The notes below the pieces were generated by a model that was not told the origin of the DNA, made no database searches, and saw only the letters and a program-made list of their open reading frames with translations. From contig NZ_LR738849.1 of NCBI RefSeq assembly GCF_902702915.1, forward strand, positions 2,177,001 through 2,241,000: a stretch of DNA of 64,000 nt. Direction: 5' to 3'. This document shows positions 1-8,938 of this stretch, piece after piece. The first letter of the stretch is position 1. The number at the start of each line of letters is the position of its first letter. The position numbers and the translations under genes are program-made. The stretch comes from Desulfovibrio sp. 86. Its GTDB lineage: Bacteria; Desulfobacterota; Desulfovibrionia; Desulfovibrionales; Desulfovibrionaceae.

Positions 1-1
1 G

Positions 2-637
2 GGAGATGCCGCGGCATTGTCGCTGTTTATAGCTATCATTGCCATATTCTCACTGCAAGGACGCAAACGTCTGTTTGTCGGAGGGATCTTGGGCCTGTTC
101 TTCGGTATAGTTTTTTGTCTACTCACATATTACCGAAACAAAAGCGGCCTTGTTTCTTTTGCCGTTATTTTTCCCGAAATCGGGGATGCGGTGCTTTTGA
201 TCAATGCGGCGGACAAGCATGACGTTCCCTGGGCTTGGGGAAAAACATATGCTTCCGCGATACTTTCTTTTATTCCAAGCTCTCTGTGTCCATTCAGGAT
301 GACCTACGGCTTTGGCCGCTACTCTCTTGAGATCCTGCACATGGGGAGCAATATCCCTATCGCGCCGAGCTATGGCGGATTGCGGCCCACCTTTGTTGGC
401 GAAGCCTACCTGAATGGAGGGATACCCGGAATTTTGATTTTCGGCTTTTTGCTTGGCACGCTTCTCGGTACATGGCGCAGCCTGCAGAAAAAAATCACCC
501 CGGAGTCCGGAGCCTGTGTACTTTTTTTTACGCTTTCCCTGTTTACCGTTATGGTTTCCGACTTTTATGGACTTTTACATGGCCTAGCGCTCCTTATGGG
601 ACTCGTATGGCTTAGTGAGCGTATTTTTACGAGGTAA
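2..637 (+). CDS. Polysaccharide polymerase (Wzy/O-antigen ligase-like), 3' part only
   Basis: The reading frame is open from base 2, so the gene begins before the window; 211 residues are visible. They are very hydrophobic, with at least four likely membrane segments. A Gly/Pro-rich region near the C-terminus (GLRPTFVGEAYLNGG followed by a hydrophobic segment) is typical of O-antigen or capsule repeat-unit polymerases. The flippase gene follows two bases after the stop, so the two are surely co-transcribed and belong to one surface-polysaccharide locus. These proteins join undecaprenyl-linked repeat units at the outer face of the inner membrane. The family is poorly conserved, so the call rests on topology, the GE..LNGG region and context. 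An O-antigen ligase is the main alternative. Confidence 0.6.
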   Translation, partial: GDAAALSLFIAIIAIFSLQGRKRLFVGGILGLFFGIVFCLLTYYRNKSGLVSFAVIFPEIGDAVLLINAADKHDVPWAWGKTYASAILSFIPSSLCPFRMTYGFGRYSLEILHMGSNIPIAPSYGGLRPTFVGEAYLNGGIPGILIFGFLLGTLLGTWRSLQKKITPESGACVLFFTLSLFTVMVSDFYGLLHGLALLMGLVWLSERIFTR

Positions 638-639
638 AA

Positions 640-1956
640 GTGACTTTTACGCCACAAAAAGATATTCATAAGATTATACACGGAATGCTGATTACTGCAT
701 TTTGTAAAATATTTGCAGTGTTATGTAGCTATCTACTATATTTTGTTCTGGCAAAAGTATTAGGCGTAGAGGGGCTGGGGCTTTTTTCACTTGCCTTTAC
801 CATTGTCGTGGCGGCTTCTTTTCTTGGACGTTTTGGGCTTGACTATGTGCTTTTACGCTACTCAACGCTCTATTTTTCCAGCCAGCAATTGGGCGTGTTG
901 AAGGCATGGTACGCGCGTGCCATGCTCTTTGCAGCCGTAATATCCATGCTGCTGTGCGCGGGCATATTTTTGAGCGGCTCCTGGCTGTGTCACGTGGCCT
1001 TTAACAAACCAGGGCTACTCGCGCCATTGCTGTGGATGACCGTTGGGCTCATTCCGCAAGCATTGCTTTTCTTACAGGCCGAAACATTGAAAGGGGCTGG
1101 GCATATCAGAGCCTCGCAAATCCTCCAGGGCGATGGTGGCGGTGTGGTCGTCCATGGCACAGCCCTGGCATTTTCAATACCACTTAGCTTCTTTTATGGA
1201 GTAGAGGGGGCGTGCATAGGTTTTGCTGGGGCAAGTTGGCTCGCGTTTTTTGCGGGTTGCCGTATGGCAGGACACCTCTTTGGCGAGGTAAAAAGACAAG
1301 AAGCACCGCCCTACAAAACGCTTTTCCACCTGGGTACTCCGCTGTTTATAGCCTCGGCTCTATCTTTAATTGTTGCACGGGCGGGGATAGTACTGCTCGG
1401 TATATGGGAATCCGCGGCAATTGTTGGCATCTTTGCCCTTGCCCATAAGCTGGCACTACTCGGTTCCAATATCCAGACTGCGGGATGCACGGTGGTGGGG
1501 CCGCAACTTGCGGTACTGTATATGAAAGGTAATACGGCTGCATTGGCACAATATTATCGCCACGGCAGTCGTCTTATACTCACCCTGGCCTTTGTGGCAC
1601 TGGGTGGAGCAAGTCTTTTTGCAAGCCCCTTGTTGGGGCTTTTTGGTTCGGAACTTATGGACGGAGTACCTATCCTGCGGCTTTTGTGCCTGGGGGAACT
1701 CTTGGCACTCCTGTTTGGCCCTGTGAGTCTTGCCCTCATCACAACCGGACACAGCAGGCAACACTGCATTGCGGTGGGTATTGCCAGCGCAGTGACACTG
1801 GCCGCTGGCCTGCTGCTTATTCCCCGGTACGGCCTGTCTGGAGCCGCAGCGGCAGTGGCGGTAAGCACTGTCACACAGAATGCTGCTCAGGCCATCTACG
1901 TTAAACGCCTGTTAGGCTTCTTCCCTAGTATTTTTCGCATAGGAAAAATTTCCTGA
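640..1956 (+). CDS. Polysaccharide flippase (Wzx/MOP superfamily)
   Basis: A 438-residue integral membrane protein with about 12-14 hydrophobic segments, the usual size for Wzx-type exporters that flip lipid-linked oligosaccharides across the inner membrane. The N-terminal pattern (a helix, then YFVLAKVLGVEGLGLFSLAF-like sequence) is characteristic of the polysaccharide biosynthesis protein branch of the MOP superfamily. Translation starts at a GTG with GAGGT a few bases upstream, two bases after the polymerase stop codon. Its last 45 bp overlap the 3' end of the convergent GT9 gene. The substrate cannot be deduced from the sequence. Confidence 0.8.
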   Translation: MTFTPQKDIHKIIHGMLITAFCKIFAVLCSYLLYFVLAKVLGVEGLGLFSLAFTIVVAASFLGRFGLDYVLLRYSTLYFSSQQLGVLKAWYARAMLFAAVISMLLCAGIFLSGSWLCHVAFNKPGLLAPLLWMTVGLIPQALLFLQAETLKGAGHIRASQILQGDGGGVVVHGTALAFSIPLSFFYGVEGACIGFAGASWLAFFAGCRMAGHLFGEVKRQEAPPYKTLFHLGTPLFIASALSLIVARAGIVLLGIWESAAIVGIFALAHKLALLGSNIQTAGCTVVGPQLAVLYMKGNTAALAQYYRHGSRLILTLAFVALGGASLFASPLLGLFGSELMDGVPILRLLCLGELLALLFGPVSLALITTGHSRQHCIAVGIASAVTLAAGLLLIPRYGLSGAAAAVAVSTVTQNAAQAIYVKRLLGFFPSIFRIGKIS

Positions 1957-2922
1957 AAGGTGTTTTTGCACAGCAATAAATACCGCTTCAGGCTGAATTT
2001 GCTTCATACAAAATCTGTCAACACACGCTGCATAGTTTTTTCCATCATAGCAGGGCATGCAGGGCAGCGTCACAGGTGACTGCAAGGCGCTATGGCGCGG
2101 CGAAGGCCAGATTTTTTCACTGGCAAGTGTCGGCCCGAAAAGGCTCACACATGTGCCACCAGCCACTTTCATCAAGTGTATCGGGCCACTGTCGTGAGCG
2201 ACAAGAAGTTCTGCGCTAGCAAGAAGGCACAGCAAACCTTCAAGCTTTGTTTTGTTAATATACGATGTTACCGGTATCCCTTTAAAAGTCTCTTCAAGTA
2301 GCCCCGTTGCGTCCATACCTATCAGGCCCACGCTGTAGCCAGACTCACACAACCTTCGGGCCAGATGAACATAGTGCTCCAAAGGCCATTGACGTAGTAT
2401 ATCCGTTGCCGCCTGGGTTGGACACCCTGGTGCAAGAAGAACCTGTGGAGCCTGAACTTTTTGCGGAAAGGACACCTGAGGTATGACAGCCTCCCCCCCA
2501 GCAAAACATTCCCGCCCTGATGCAAGCCGCATATATTCAAAAACATGGTAACGGCCAGGAATAAGCCACCGACTGCCCCGAAATGAACGAACTGACGCAC
2601 AACGCGCACCCAACCGCAGCAGGTGATAGCGCCAGTCGCGGTATGGCACAAGGCAAACGTCAAACCTGCGTCCAAGAAGCTTGAAAAAAACAGATATCAC
2701 GCTAGACATCTTTTTTTTCAGACATCCGTTGAGTATAGCCTGCTCGTCAACAGTAATAATTTCATCAACAAGATTTGTCATTTCAAGAAGAGGTCGTGCG
2801 GCTTTGCCTGTGATCCAGGTGACCGTATTACCGCTCTGTCGAATCTTTAGCTCGGTCAGCATGGCGGAGGCCATGACCACGTCCCCCAAAGCCCCAAGCT
2901 TGATTATCAGATATGCTGCCAC
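1912..2922 (-). CDS. Glycosyltransferase family 9 (heptosyltransferase-like)
   Basis: A 336-residue protein of the ADP-heptose:LPS heptosyltransferase family (GT9, GT-B fold). The N-terminal strand plus glycine turn (LIIKLGALGDVVMA) and the C-terminal donor-binding motif (AHDSGPIHLMKVAGG, then FGPT) are both intact. It likely adds a sugar to the lipopolysaccharide core or a related surface glycan on the cytoplasmic side of the inner membrane. The GTG start has AAGGAG seven bases upstream. Four cysteines near the C-terminus (around PCMPCYDG and AACVDRFC) recall the Cys-rich tail of many Desulfovibrio GT9 proteins. The gene is convergent with the flippase and overlaps its end by 45 bp. Confidence 0.85.
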   Translation of the reverse strand: MAAYLIIKLGALGDVVMASAMLTELKIRQSGNTVTWITGKAARPLLEMTNLVDEIITVDEQAILNGCLKKKMSSVISVFFKLLGRRFDVCLVPYRDWRYHLLRLGARCASVRSFRGSRWLIPGRYHVFEYMRLASGRECFAGGEAVIPQVSFPQKVQAPQVLLAPGCPTQAATDILRQWPLEHYVHLARRLCESGYSVGLIGMDATGLLEETFKGIPVTSYINKTKLEGLLCLLASAELLVAHDSGPIHLMKVAGGTCVSLFGPTLASEKIWPSPRHSALQSPVTLPCMPCYDGKNYAACVDRFCMKQIQPEAVFIAVQKHLSGNFSYAKNTREEA

Positions 2923-2992
2923 TCTTTATCTCCTTGACGATAAACATACATTAATCTTCAGCAAGATTAAAGGTGCGCATCAATTCCTATAT

Positions 2993-4402
2993 TCATGCCA
3001 ATACAGCTCCGTTTCGCGACTCCAGCAGGTGCAGGAGTTCGGCGGTTTTGTCTTCCAGCAGGGCGCGGTTGCCGCGGGTTTCCACATTGAGGCGCAGCAG
3101 CGGTTCAGTATTGGACATGCGCAGGTTGAAGCGCCAGTTCGCAAATTCCAGGTTCACGCCATCCATGCTGTCTTCGTGGAGGGCGTAGGGGGCGTACTGT
3201 TCCCTCACAAGCTTCATAAGGGCAGGCGCGTCCTGCACGCGGCGGTTGATTTCGCCGCTGCACGGATAGGCGTTCATGCGCTCGGCCACAAGCTCCGCCA
3301 GGGGGCGACCTGTGCGGTGCAGCAGTGTTGCCACCAGCAGCCAGGGCAGCATGCCTGAATCGCAGTAGGCAAAATCTCGAAAATAGTGGTGGGCGCTCAT
3401 TTCGCCGCCGTATACGGCGTCTTCGGCCCGCATGCGCTCCTTCATGAAGGCATGGCCGGTTTTGCCCATGACAGGCTGGCCGCCTGCGGCAAGCACCACT
3501 TCACGGGTGTTCCAGTAGACGCGCGTGTCATGAACCACCTTGCCGCCGGGAGCGCGCCGCAGCAATTCCTGTGCCAGCAGACCTATGCAGTAGTAGCTCT
3601 CAATGAAATTGCCGTTGCCGTCATAAAAAAAGCAGCGGTCAAAGTCTCCGTCCCAGGCGATGCCCATATCCGCTCCGGCCTCGCGCACGGCAGCGGCGGT
3701 GGCGGCGCGGCGTTCCGGCAAGAGCGGGTTGGGTACGCCGTTGGGAAACGATCCGTCAGGCTCCATATGCAGGCAGGTGAAATCAAAGGGCAGGCCTTTT
3801 ACCAGTTCTTGCAGCACAAGGCCCGCGCAGCCATTGCCCGCATCGGCCACGATTTTGAGGGGCCTGCGGCCCTTCGCGGGCGCGTTCTGGCCCGCGCCGC
3901 TGTAATCGAGCAGCCAGCGCACGTATTCGCCTCTGAAACAATCCTCGTGCAGGGCAGGGTAGGGCGCGTCCGCAGTGGCAGCGCGGGCATCCTCCGTCAG
4001 CAGTTCAGCCACCCGGTCGCGCAGGGCGAACAGGCCGGAATCGCCACTCACGGGAATGGCCCCGCCACGCACGAGCTTGAAGCCGTTTTCATCCGCCGGG
4101 TTATGGCTGCCGGTGATCATGATGCCCGCATCAAAGGGCCTGTTGGCGGCGGCATAATAAATTTCTTCCGTACCGCAGAGGCCGATATCCGTAACATTGG
4201 CCCCGGCCGCGCGAAGGCCGCTGGCAAGGGCGTCGCGCAGCAGAGGCCCGGAAAGGCGGGCGTCCCGACCCAGCACCACATGGCGCGCGCCAAGCACTTC
4301 CACCACGGCCCGGCCCAGGGCATGCGCCAGGGGGGCATTGAGAGCATCGGGCACACGGCCACGAATGTCATAGGCTTTGAAGCAGGAAAGGGGCGTGTTC
4401 AT
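2993..4402 (-). CDS. manB: Phosphomannomutase/phosphoglucomutase
   Basis: A 469-residue alpha-D-phosphohexomutase. It has the N-terminal FKAYDIRG motif, the phosphoserine loop TGSHNP near residue 97, the metal-binding DGDFDRC loop near residue 250 and a C-terminal phosphate-binding RMSNTEP loop. It interconverts mannose-6-P and mannose-1-P (often glucose phosphates too), feeding GDP-mannose and other sugar nucleotides to polysaccharide synthesis. The frame is open to 4516, but the start at 4402 is preferred: AAGGAA lies just upstream and the length then matches the family (about 455-470). The GT9 gene lies downstream on the same strand. Mannose versus glucose specificity is not decidable here. 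Confidence 0.9.
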   Translation of the reverse strand: MNTPLSCFKAYDIRGRVPDALNAPLAHALGRAVVEVLGARHVVLGRDARLSGPLLRDALASGLRAAGANVTDIGLCGTEEIYYAAANRPFDAGIMITGSHNPADENGFKLVRGGAIPVSGDSGLFALRDRVAELLTEDARAATADAPYPALHEDCFRGEYVRWLLDYSGAGQNAPAKGRRPLKIVADAGNGCAGLVLQELVKGLPFDFTCLHMEPDGSFPNGVPNPLLPERRAATAAAVREAGADMGIAWDGDFDRCFFYDGNGNFIESYYCIGLLAQELLRRAPGGKVVHDTRVYWNTREVVLAAGGQPVMGKTGHAFMKERMRAEDAVYGGEMSAHHYFRDFAYCDSGMLPWLLVATLLHRTGRPLAELVAERMNAYPCSGEINRRVQDAPALMKLVREQYAPYALHEDSMDGVNLEFANWRFNLRMSNTEPLLRLNVETRGNRALLEDKTAELLHLLESRNGAVLA

Positions 4403-5215
4403 GCGGTTCCTTGGTTTTGTCATCGCTGCGGCGCGGCCGCCATGAAACAAATATCGTGCGACACTGTTGTAGCCAACTTGAACGGACTTTGCCAAGCCCG
4501 TTTTTGCCTGCCGCAACGCAGCATATGCTGCGCGGCAGGCACGCCCTGCATGGAGAGGGGCGGCGGATCACGTTTGGAAAGTATAGTACATGCAGCAAAC
4601 GGCACTACCGTGCGACAAGACTGCCAACGCCTGTCCGGAGTCCGGCGTCGCACCACGCGCGACCGTGGCGGCAGCCGTTGAAGCCAGCCGCACACTGGCC
4701 GCGCGCGCTGGCCTGGGCTGTGGGTCATGCTGGCCCCACTGGTCGTGCTACGCCCGCGCGCAGCCGGTTTTTGGGGGCAGCAGCGGGTCAAGATTGTTGA
4801 CCTAGCAAATATATTTTTTTAGGCTACGCCATGCCATTGCATATTGAAAGAAGCCACAAGGCATTCTTCCTTGGCAGAGATATAAATAATCTATAACTAT
4901 TTAAAATAATAAATTTAAAAATATTTTCAATATTTTTTACCATCAATCATACCAACGTTTTTTGCGGGTGAGGTCGGACTTTTGGGGACGGCCTTGCCCT
5001 TTCTTTTTGCCATGCCCTGAAAGGCATCCGTGTAAAAGCTGAAACGCGACGTATATCCAGGCGCGTGTGCGCAACCTGTCCATACCTAACTACAAGCAAA
5101 TGCACGCTTTCTCCGCTTGTTGCAACCATCTCGCATAGCAGTTCGCGTTCCGTATCTTTTTGTATGTGTTTGTGCGGCGGAATGGAAAGGCGGGGCAAGA
5201 GGAGGTAGCACTACC
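4403..5215. other. Intergenic stretch, no gene recognised
   Basis: The half next to the mutase gene is GC-rich and the section near 4800-4960 is very AT-rich. Short open frames exist (for example 4947-5198 on the minus strand) but none has family resemblance or a good ribosome site. A short GAGGTAG/CTACCTC dyad sits at 5204-5219, at the end of the next gene. Confidence 0.5.
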
Positions 5216-5791
5216 TCAACGCATGAGGTCTGTTACTGTTTCGTCTGATTCGATAATTTTATAATTATTTTGGAAATTTTTCCAAAACATAAACATTGGT
5301 GACATGGCCTCGCTGATAAACATCAGTTCAACGGGAGATAGAAGTTCAACATCTCCCATTTTGACATAAAGCCTTCTCAGTTTTTCGCCAAGCCAATATT
5401 CGAGCAGTCGTGCCGGGATGGCATGCATTTCATTCATGGGATCATTTTGTAGAAGGTGTCGATCCGGATCGTTTTTGGCGTCCATGAAGAACTCAAACAA
5501 GGTGGTTTGCCCCATTACGCCCATAGCGTCATAGACTTTATTGCGTAGTCTTAATGCTTGAGGCAGGGGAAACAGATTGAACAACGCCTTTGAGCATTCA
5601 GCAACAGTGGCATTGAATAAGCCGTCAGAATGTGGAGCCAAGTCGTCTATCATGACTGTATCTTTTAAAAAATAATGCAAGAAGTCTTTTTTAATGTTAT
5701 CGTCATTTTCTGCTGCCCAGTGATTTATGTGGACACAAAAGACTATGGCGGCGGCACTTTCGCTCATTTTTTTCTTGAACAAGCCGAACAT
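5216..5791 (-). CDS. Hypothetical protein, 191 aa
   Basis: A plausible real gene: GGAG lies seven bases before the ATG and the composition is that of a soluble cytoplasmic protein. It is largely helical in character, begins with a Lys-rich MFGLFKKK, and has no signal peptide or membrane segment. I do not recognise the family. It stands alone between a long intergenic region and the lone integrase, so context offers no function. It could be cargo of the element that brought the integrase. Confidence 0.55.
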   Translation of the reverse strand: MFGLFKKKMSESAAAIVFCVHINHWAAENDDNIKKDFLHYFLKDTVMIDDLAPHSDGLFNATVAECSKALFNLFPLPQALRLRNKVYDAMGVMGQTTLFEFFMDAKNDPDRHLLQNDPMNEMHAIPARLLEYWLGEKLRRLYVKMGDVELLSPVELMFISEAMSPMFMFWKNFQNNYKIIESDETVTDLMR

Positions 5792-6262
5792 GTTGTAATC
5801 TCCATTTGTTTAATCAAGTGCGTGAGAAGCATCACGCCGAATGCGCTGCCTTGGGGGTGTCCAGAGGGCAGGCCCTTGGCAGGCTTTGAGACGGTGTGTC
5901 ACAGCCGTCATCCTGTACTCCCCTCGCGAGCCTACGCAGAAACGATATACGCAGAAGTCATCTTTGGGAAGTCCTTGAACTTACAATGGGCGGCGGGCTG
6001 TTCAGGCTTCTGTTTTGCGGTCACAAGCGAAACGGTCGCCCACACTTTGCATAGCAAAGTATAGTGGGCTAGACTTTTGGCTTTCGCAAAGACCGGAAGC
6101 AGACGCGCTCACCATTTTTCATGTCGCCAAATCCGGGGCTGTTCCGCCCTTTTTTTCTCCTGGCACACGAAGAGGGGCGGCGCGGTTTTTGTGAGCGATA
6201 CCCAAGGAAATATCGCGCTGCAAAAAGCCGTGCCGCCCCGATGAGTCAGCGTTAGCTGTGGC
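5792..6262. other. Intergenic stretch with hairpins
   Basis: No coding region is recognised. It contains a small perfect hairpin, ACTTTGC-ATA-GCAAAGT, at 6045-6061 and the long hairpin 6174-6239 described separately. Confidence 0.5.
6174..6239. terminator. Long hairpin downstream of integrase
   Basis: GGGGCGGCGCGGTTTTTG at 6174-6191 pairs with CAAAAAGCCGTGCCGCCCC at 6221-6239 with few mismatches, and an inner GCGATA/TATCGC pair extends the stem. It lies 24 bases beyond the integrase stop codon. It is a likely transcription end, though no clean U-tract follows on the minus strand, so it may instead be a structured repeat. Confidence 0.5.
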
Positions 6263-7447
6263 TTACTGTTTCTCTTTCAGTGCCGACAAGTAGTCGGAAA
6301 ACTCCTGTATCATTTTGCGACGTTCCGGCAGGTATTCTGCATAGTTGTAGGCCGCCCGCACTCCGTTGCGCTCACTGTGCGCAAGCTGGCGCTCTATCCA
6401 ATCACGGTTGTAACCAAGTTCGTTCAGCAAGGTAGAAGCCATTGAGCGGAAGCCGTGAAAGGTCATTTGCTCCTTGGTGTACCCCATACGGCGCAGTGCC
6501 ACCACCAGCGTTCCCTTGTGCATATGTGGCTCGCTCTTGCTCCCGCCGGGGAATACATAGCGTCCGCTGCCAGAAAAATTGTGCAATTCGCGCAGAATAA
6601 TTAAGGCTTGCCGGGAAAGCGGCACGATATGCACCTGTCGCATTTTCATCCGGGCTGCCGGGATACGCCATTCGGCTTTTTCAAAATCGATTTCCGCCCA
6701 TTCCGCGCCCGCAAGCTCACCAGCTCGCACGAATACCAGCGGGGCAAGCCGCAGGGCGCATTGCACGGCGTAGCGGCCTGAATAAGCGTCCAGGGCCCGG
6801 AGCAGAGCGCCGATTTCTTTTGGCTCGGTTATGGCGGCATGATGGTTTATCGGCTCCGGTGTGAGCGCCCCGCGCAGATCGGCGGCAACGTCTCTTTCCG
6901 CTCTGCCTGTGGCGATAGCGTAGCGAAAAATGCGCCCGCTTTCGCGTAAAGCCCGGTGCGCCGTGGTCAGGGAGCGGCCTTCAATGCGCCGCAGTATGTT
7001 GAGCAGTTCGGGAGCGGTAACGGCGCTGATGGGCCTTTTCCCAATGGCGGGGAACAAATGAACTTCCAGCCTGCTCTTGATAACCGCCGTGTAATGCGGA
7101 ACCCATGAGCCGGAATACTTGTCCAGCCATTCCCGCGCCACGGCTTCAAAGGAGTTTCTTGCGGCTTCCACCGCCGCCGTTTTTGCGGCCCGCTTTGCGG
7201 TACTGGGGTCTATGTTGTCTACCAGCAGCTTTTTTGCGTCCTCGCGCCGCTCCCGCGCTTCTTTCAGGCCGATAGCCGGATATGGCCCGATAACCAATAA
7301 CTTTTGCTTACCTCCAAAACGGTAGGCCATGCGCCATGATTTTTTGCCTGTGGGCGTGACGTACAGGAACAACCCGCCGCCGTCCGAAAGTTTTTGCACC
7401 TTGCCGTTGCCGTTTACCCGCCGTATGCCAACGTCCGTCAGTTTCAT
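6263..7447 (-). CDS. Tyrosine recombinase, P4-type integrase
   Basis: A 394-residue phage/island integrase of the DUF4102 (P4 Int-like) type. The N-terminal arm-binding domain begins MKLTDVGIRR and contains SDGGGLFLYVTPTGKK-type sequence. The C-terminal catalytic domain holds the first Arg in FVRAGELAGAEW, the HGFR box, LAH and the nucleophile Tyr in the AAYNYAEYL segment, so the active site looks complete. The start at 7447 has GGGAGG upstream; an in-frame start 30 codons earlier adds only unconserved sequence. Integrases of this class usually sit beside the tRNA they target. No tRNA, tmRNA or repeated core was found nearby, so this may be the survivor of a decayed element. Confidence 0.9.
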   Translation of the reverse strand: MKLTDVGIRRVNGNGKVQKLSDGGGLFLYVTPTGKKSWRMAYRFGGKQKLLVIGPYPAIGLKEARERREDAKKLLVDNIDPSTAKRAAKTAAVEAARNSFEAVAREWLDKYSGSWVPHYTAVIKSRLEVHLFPAIGKRPISAVTAPELLNILRRIEGRSLTTAHRALRESGRIFRYAIATGRAERDVAADLRGALTPEPINHHAAITEPKEIGALLRALDAYSGRYAVQCALRLAPLVFVRAGELAGAEWAEIDFEKAEWRIPAARMKMRQVHIVPLSRQALIILRELHNFSGSGRYVFPGGSKSEPHMHKGTLVVALRRMGYTKEQMTFHGFRSMASTLLNELGYNRDWIERQLAHSERNGVRAAYNYAEYLPERRKMIQEFSDYLSALKEKQ

Positions 7448-8056
7448 GCAGCCTCCCGCCTTCTTGATAAAAAGTAGCGTCCCGCACTGAAATGCTGTAT
7501 GATGCCTTATTCGGAACAGACCAGCATTACAGGTCATCAGTGAAGAATTGATACCAAGAACGTACCAACAAGTCTACCAACAATGGACAGGGATTTTAGG
7601 GTATCAAAGTGGACGAAAAACGGAAATAATTTCCGCATATTTGTATGAAATTATTGAATTTTATGGCTGTACAGAGATGTGGCTGGACTGACTACATATC
7701 TCCTTGGCGGAGGGCATGCCTCCGTAAAGCGTTCACCCCTTGTCCGAAAGAAACCGGGAAGGGGTGATTCGTGAGTCTGCGCTTTTTCCCGGCAGGTTGT
7801 CGGGAATTCTTTGAAGTAAGACCTTCTCTCTGCGCAGGGGCGCGCTCTGACGTCCCTACAGCGTTGCGTCTGGTTACGGCAGCACGCAGTTCACGCCCTT
7901 TCTCTCTGTATTTCTTCGCACAGAGTCTTTTTTACGATCCCTTGTCTGTTCCGAGATTATCCAGGCAAAAATGTTGTCTGTACCATATGGCACCCCGGCG
8001 CTCTATGCTTCCGGGGTCTTTGCATTGTGGCGTACGGCACAATGCCATGGAGCAGT
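7448..8056. other. Intergenic leader region before ABC importer
   Basis: No gene is recognised. From about 7700 the DNA can form two stable hairpins: CGGAGG-GCAT-CCTCCG type around 7707-7724, then CACCCCTT/AAGGGGTG around 7736-7769. A GC-rich segment follows to the ATP-binding gene. This could be a structured 5' leader, but it matches no riboswitch I know. Just upstream of the integrase, TACCAAC occurs twice near 7560-7580, a possible recombinase site. Confidence 0.35.
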
Positions 8057-8836
8057 ATGTCCGCCATTACCATTGAAAATGTGGCGTTCGCCTACGATTC
8101 CGAACCGGTATTGCAGGATCTTTCCGTGAATATTGCTTCCGGGGACTTCGTCTGCATCCTGGGGGAATCCGGGTGCGGCAAGAGCACGCTTCTGCGCATT
8201 CTGGCAGGCCTGTCGCGGCCCACACAGGGTCGGATTCTTATTGGCGACAGGGAAATCACCGGCGCCGGCATGGACAGGGGCGTTGTGTTTCAGGATTACA
8301 GCCTGTTTCCCTGGCTGACCAATGGCAAAAATATCGTGCTGGCCCTGAAGGCGCGGTTTCCTGAAAAAACGGAAAACGAGCTGAAAAAGATCGTGTATGA
8401 GGGGCTTGTGAATGTGGGGCTTGAGGCCAGCGTCTTTGACAAATACCCCTTTGAGCTTTCCGGCGGCATGCGGCAGCGGTGCGCCATCTGCCGCGCCTTT
8501 GCCCTGGACCCGCCCGTGCTCCTGATGGATGAGCCCTTCGGCGCGCTTGACGCCATTACCAGGGTCAAGTTGCAGCACCTGATTCTCTCGCTGTGGCAGA
8601 AGGACGAGAGCAACAGAAAGACCATCATTTTCGTCACGCACGACGTTGACGAGGCCTTGCTGCTCGCCAACAAAATCCTGCTCTTCGGCTCAAGCCCCAG
8701 CGGCATCATCTATACGCACAGCTTTGAAAAAGACAGCAAGCCGCCCCTGGACGACATGTTTGAGGATCACTCCATCCTCGCTCTGCGCAACGAACTGATC
8801 CGGAATCTGAACAAGGATATCATGAAGCGGGTATGA
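8057..8836 (+). CDS. ABC importer ATP-binding subunit (NrtD/SsuB/TauB-like)
   Basis: A 259-residue ABC ATPase with all nucleotide-binding motifs: Walker A GESGCGKST, Q-loop QDYSLFPW, signature LSGGMRQR, Walker B VLLMDEPF, D-loop FGALDA and switch His in FVTHD. It belongs to the nitrate/sulfonate/taurine/thiamine-precursor importer group and would power the permease encoded at 10132. The start at 8057 is chosen because GGAG lies four bases before it; in-frame GTG and ATG codons 30 and 15 bases upstream lack this. The solute-binding protein gene follows about 100 bp downstream. Confidence 0.88.
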   Translation: MSAITIENVAFAYDSEPVLQDLSVNIASGDFVCILGESGCGKSTLLRILAGLSRPTQGRILIGDREITGAGMDRGVVFQDYSLFPWLTNGKNIVLALKARFPEKTENELKKIVYEGLVNVGLEASVFDKYPFELSGGMRQRCAICRAFALDPPVLLMDEPFGALDAITRVKLQHLILSLWQKDESNRKTIIFVTHDVDEALLLANKILLFGSSPSGIIYTHSFEKDSKPPLDDMFEDHSILALRNELIRNLNKDIMKRV

Positions 8837-8938
8837 CCCGTCATTGTTCGCGCCCCCACAGGGGAAGGTTTTTATGTGGTACAACTGACTGAAATAGTTG
8901 ATATTTTACTTTTATCTAACTACCGTGGAGACCTCAGT

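Noticed and set aside
4947..5198. 83-codon minus-strand frame
   Set aside because: No ribosome site, no resemblance and an unlikely composition.
6263..7447. Attachment-site tRNA for the P4-type integrase
   Set aside because: No tRNA or tmRNA 3' end nor a repeated core could be found within several kb, so no element boundary is claimed.
7690..8056. TPP or guanidine riboswitch upstream of the importer
   Set aside because: Neither the TPP conserved loops nor the ACGR-type guanidine loops are present.
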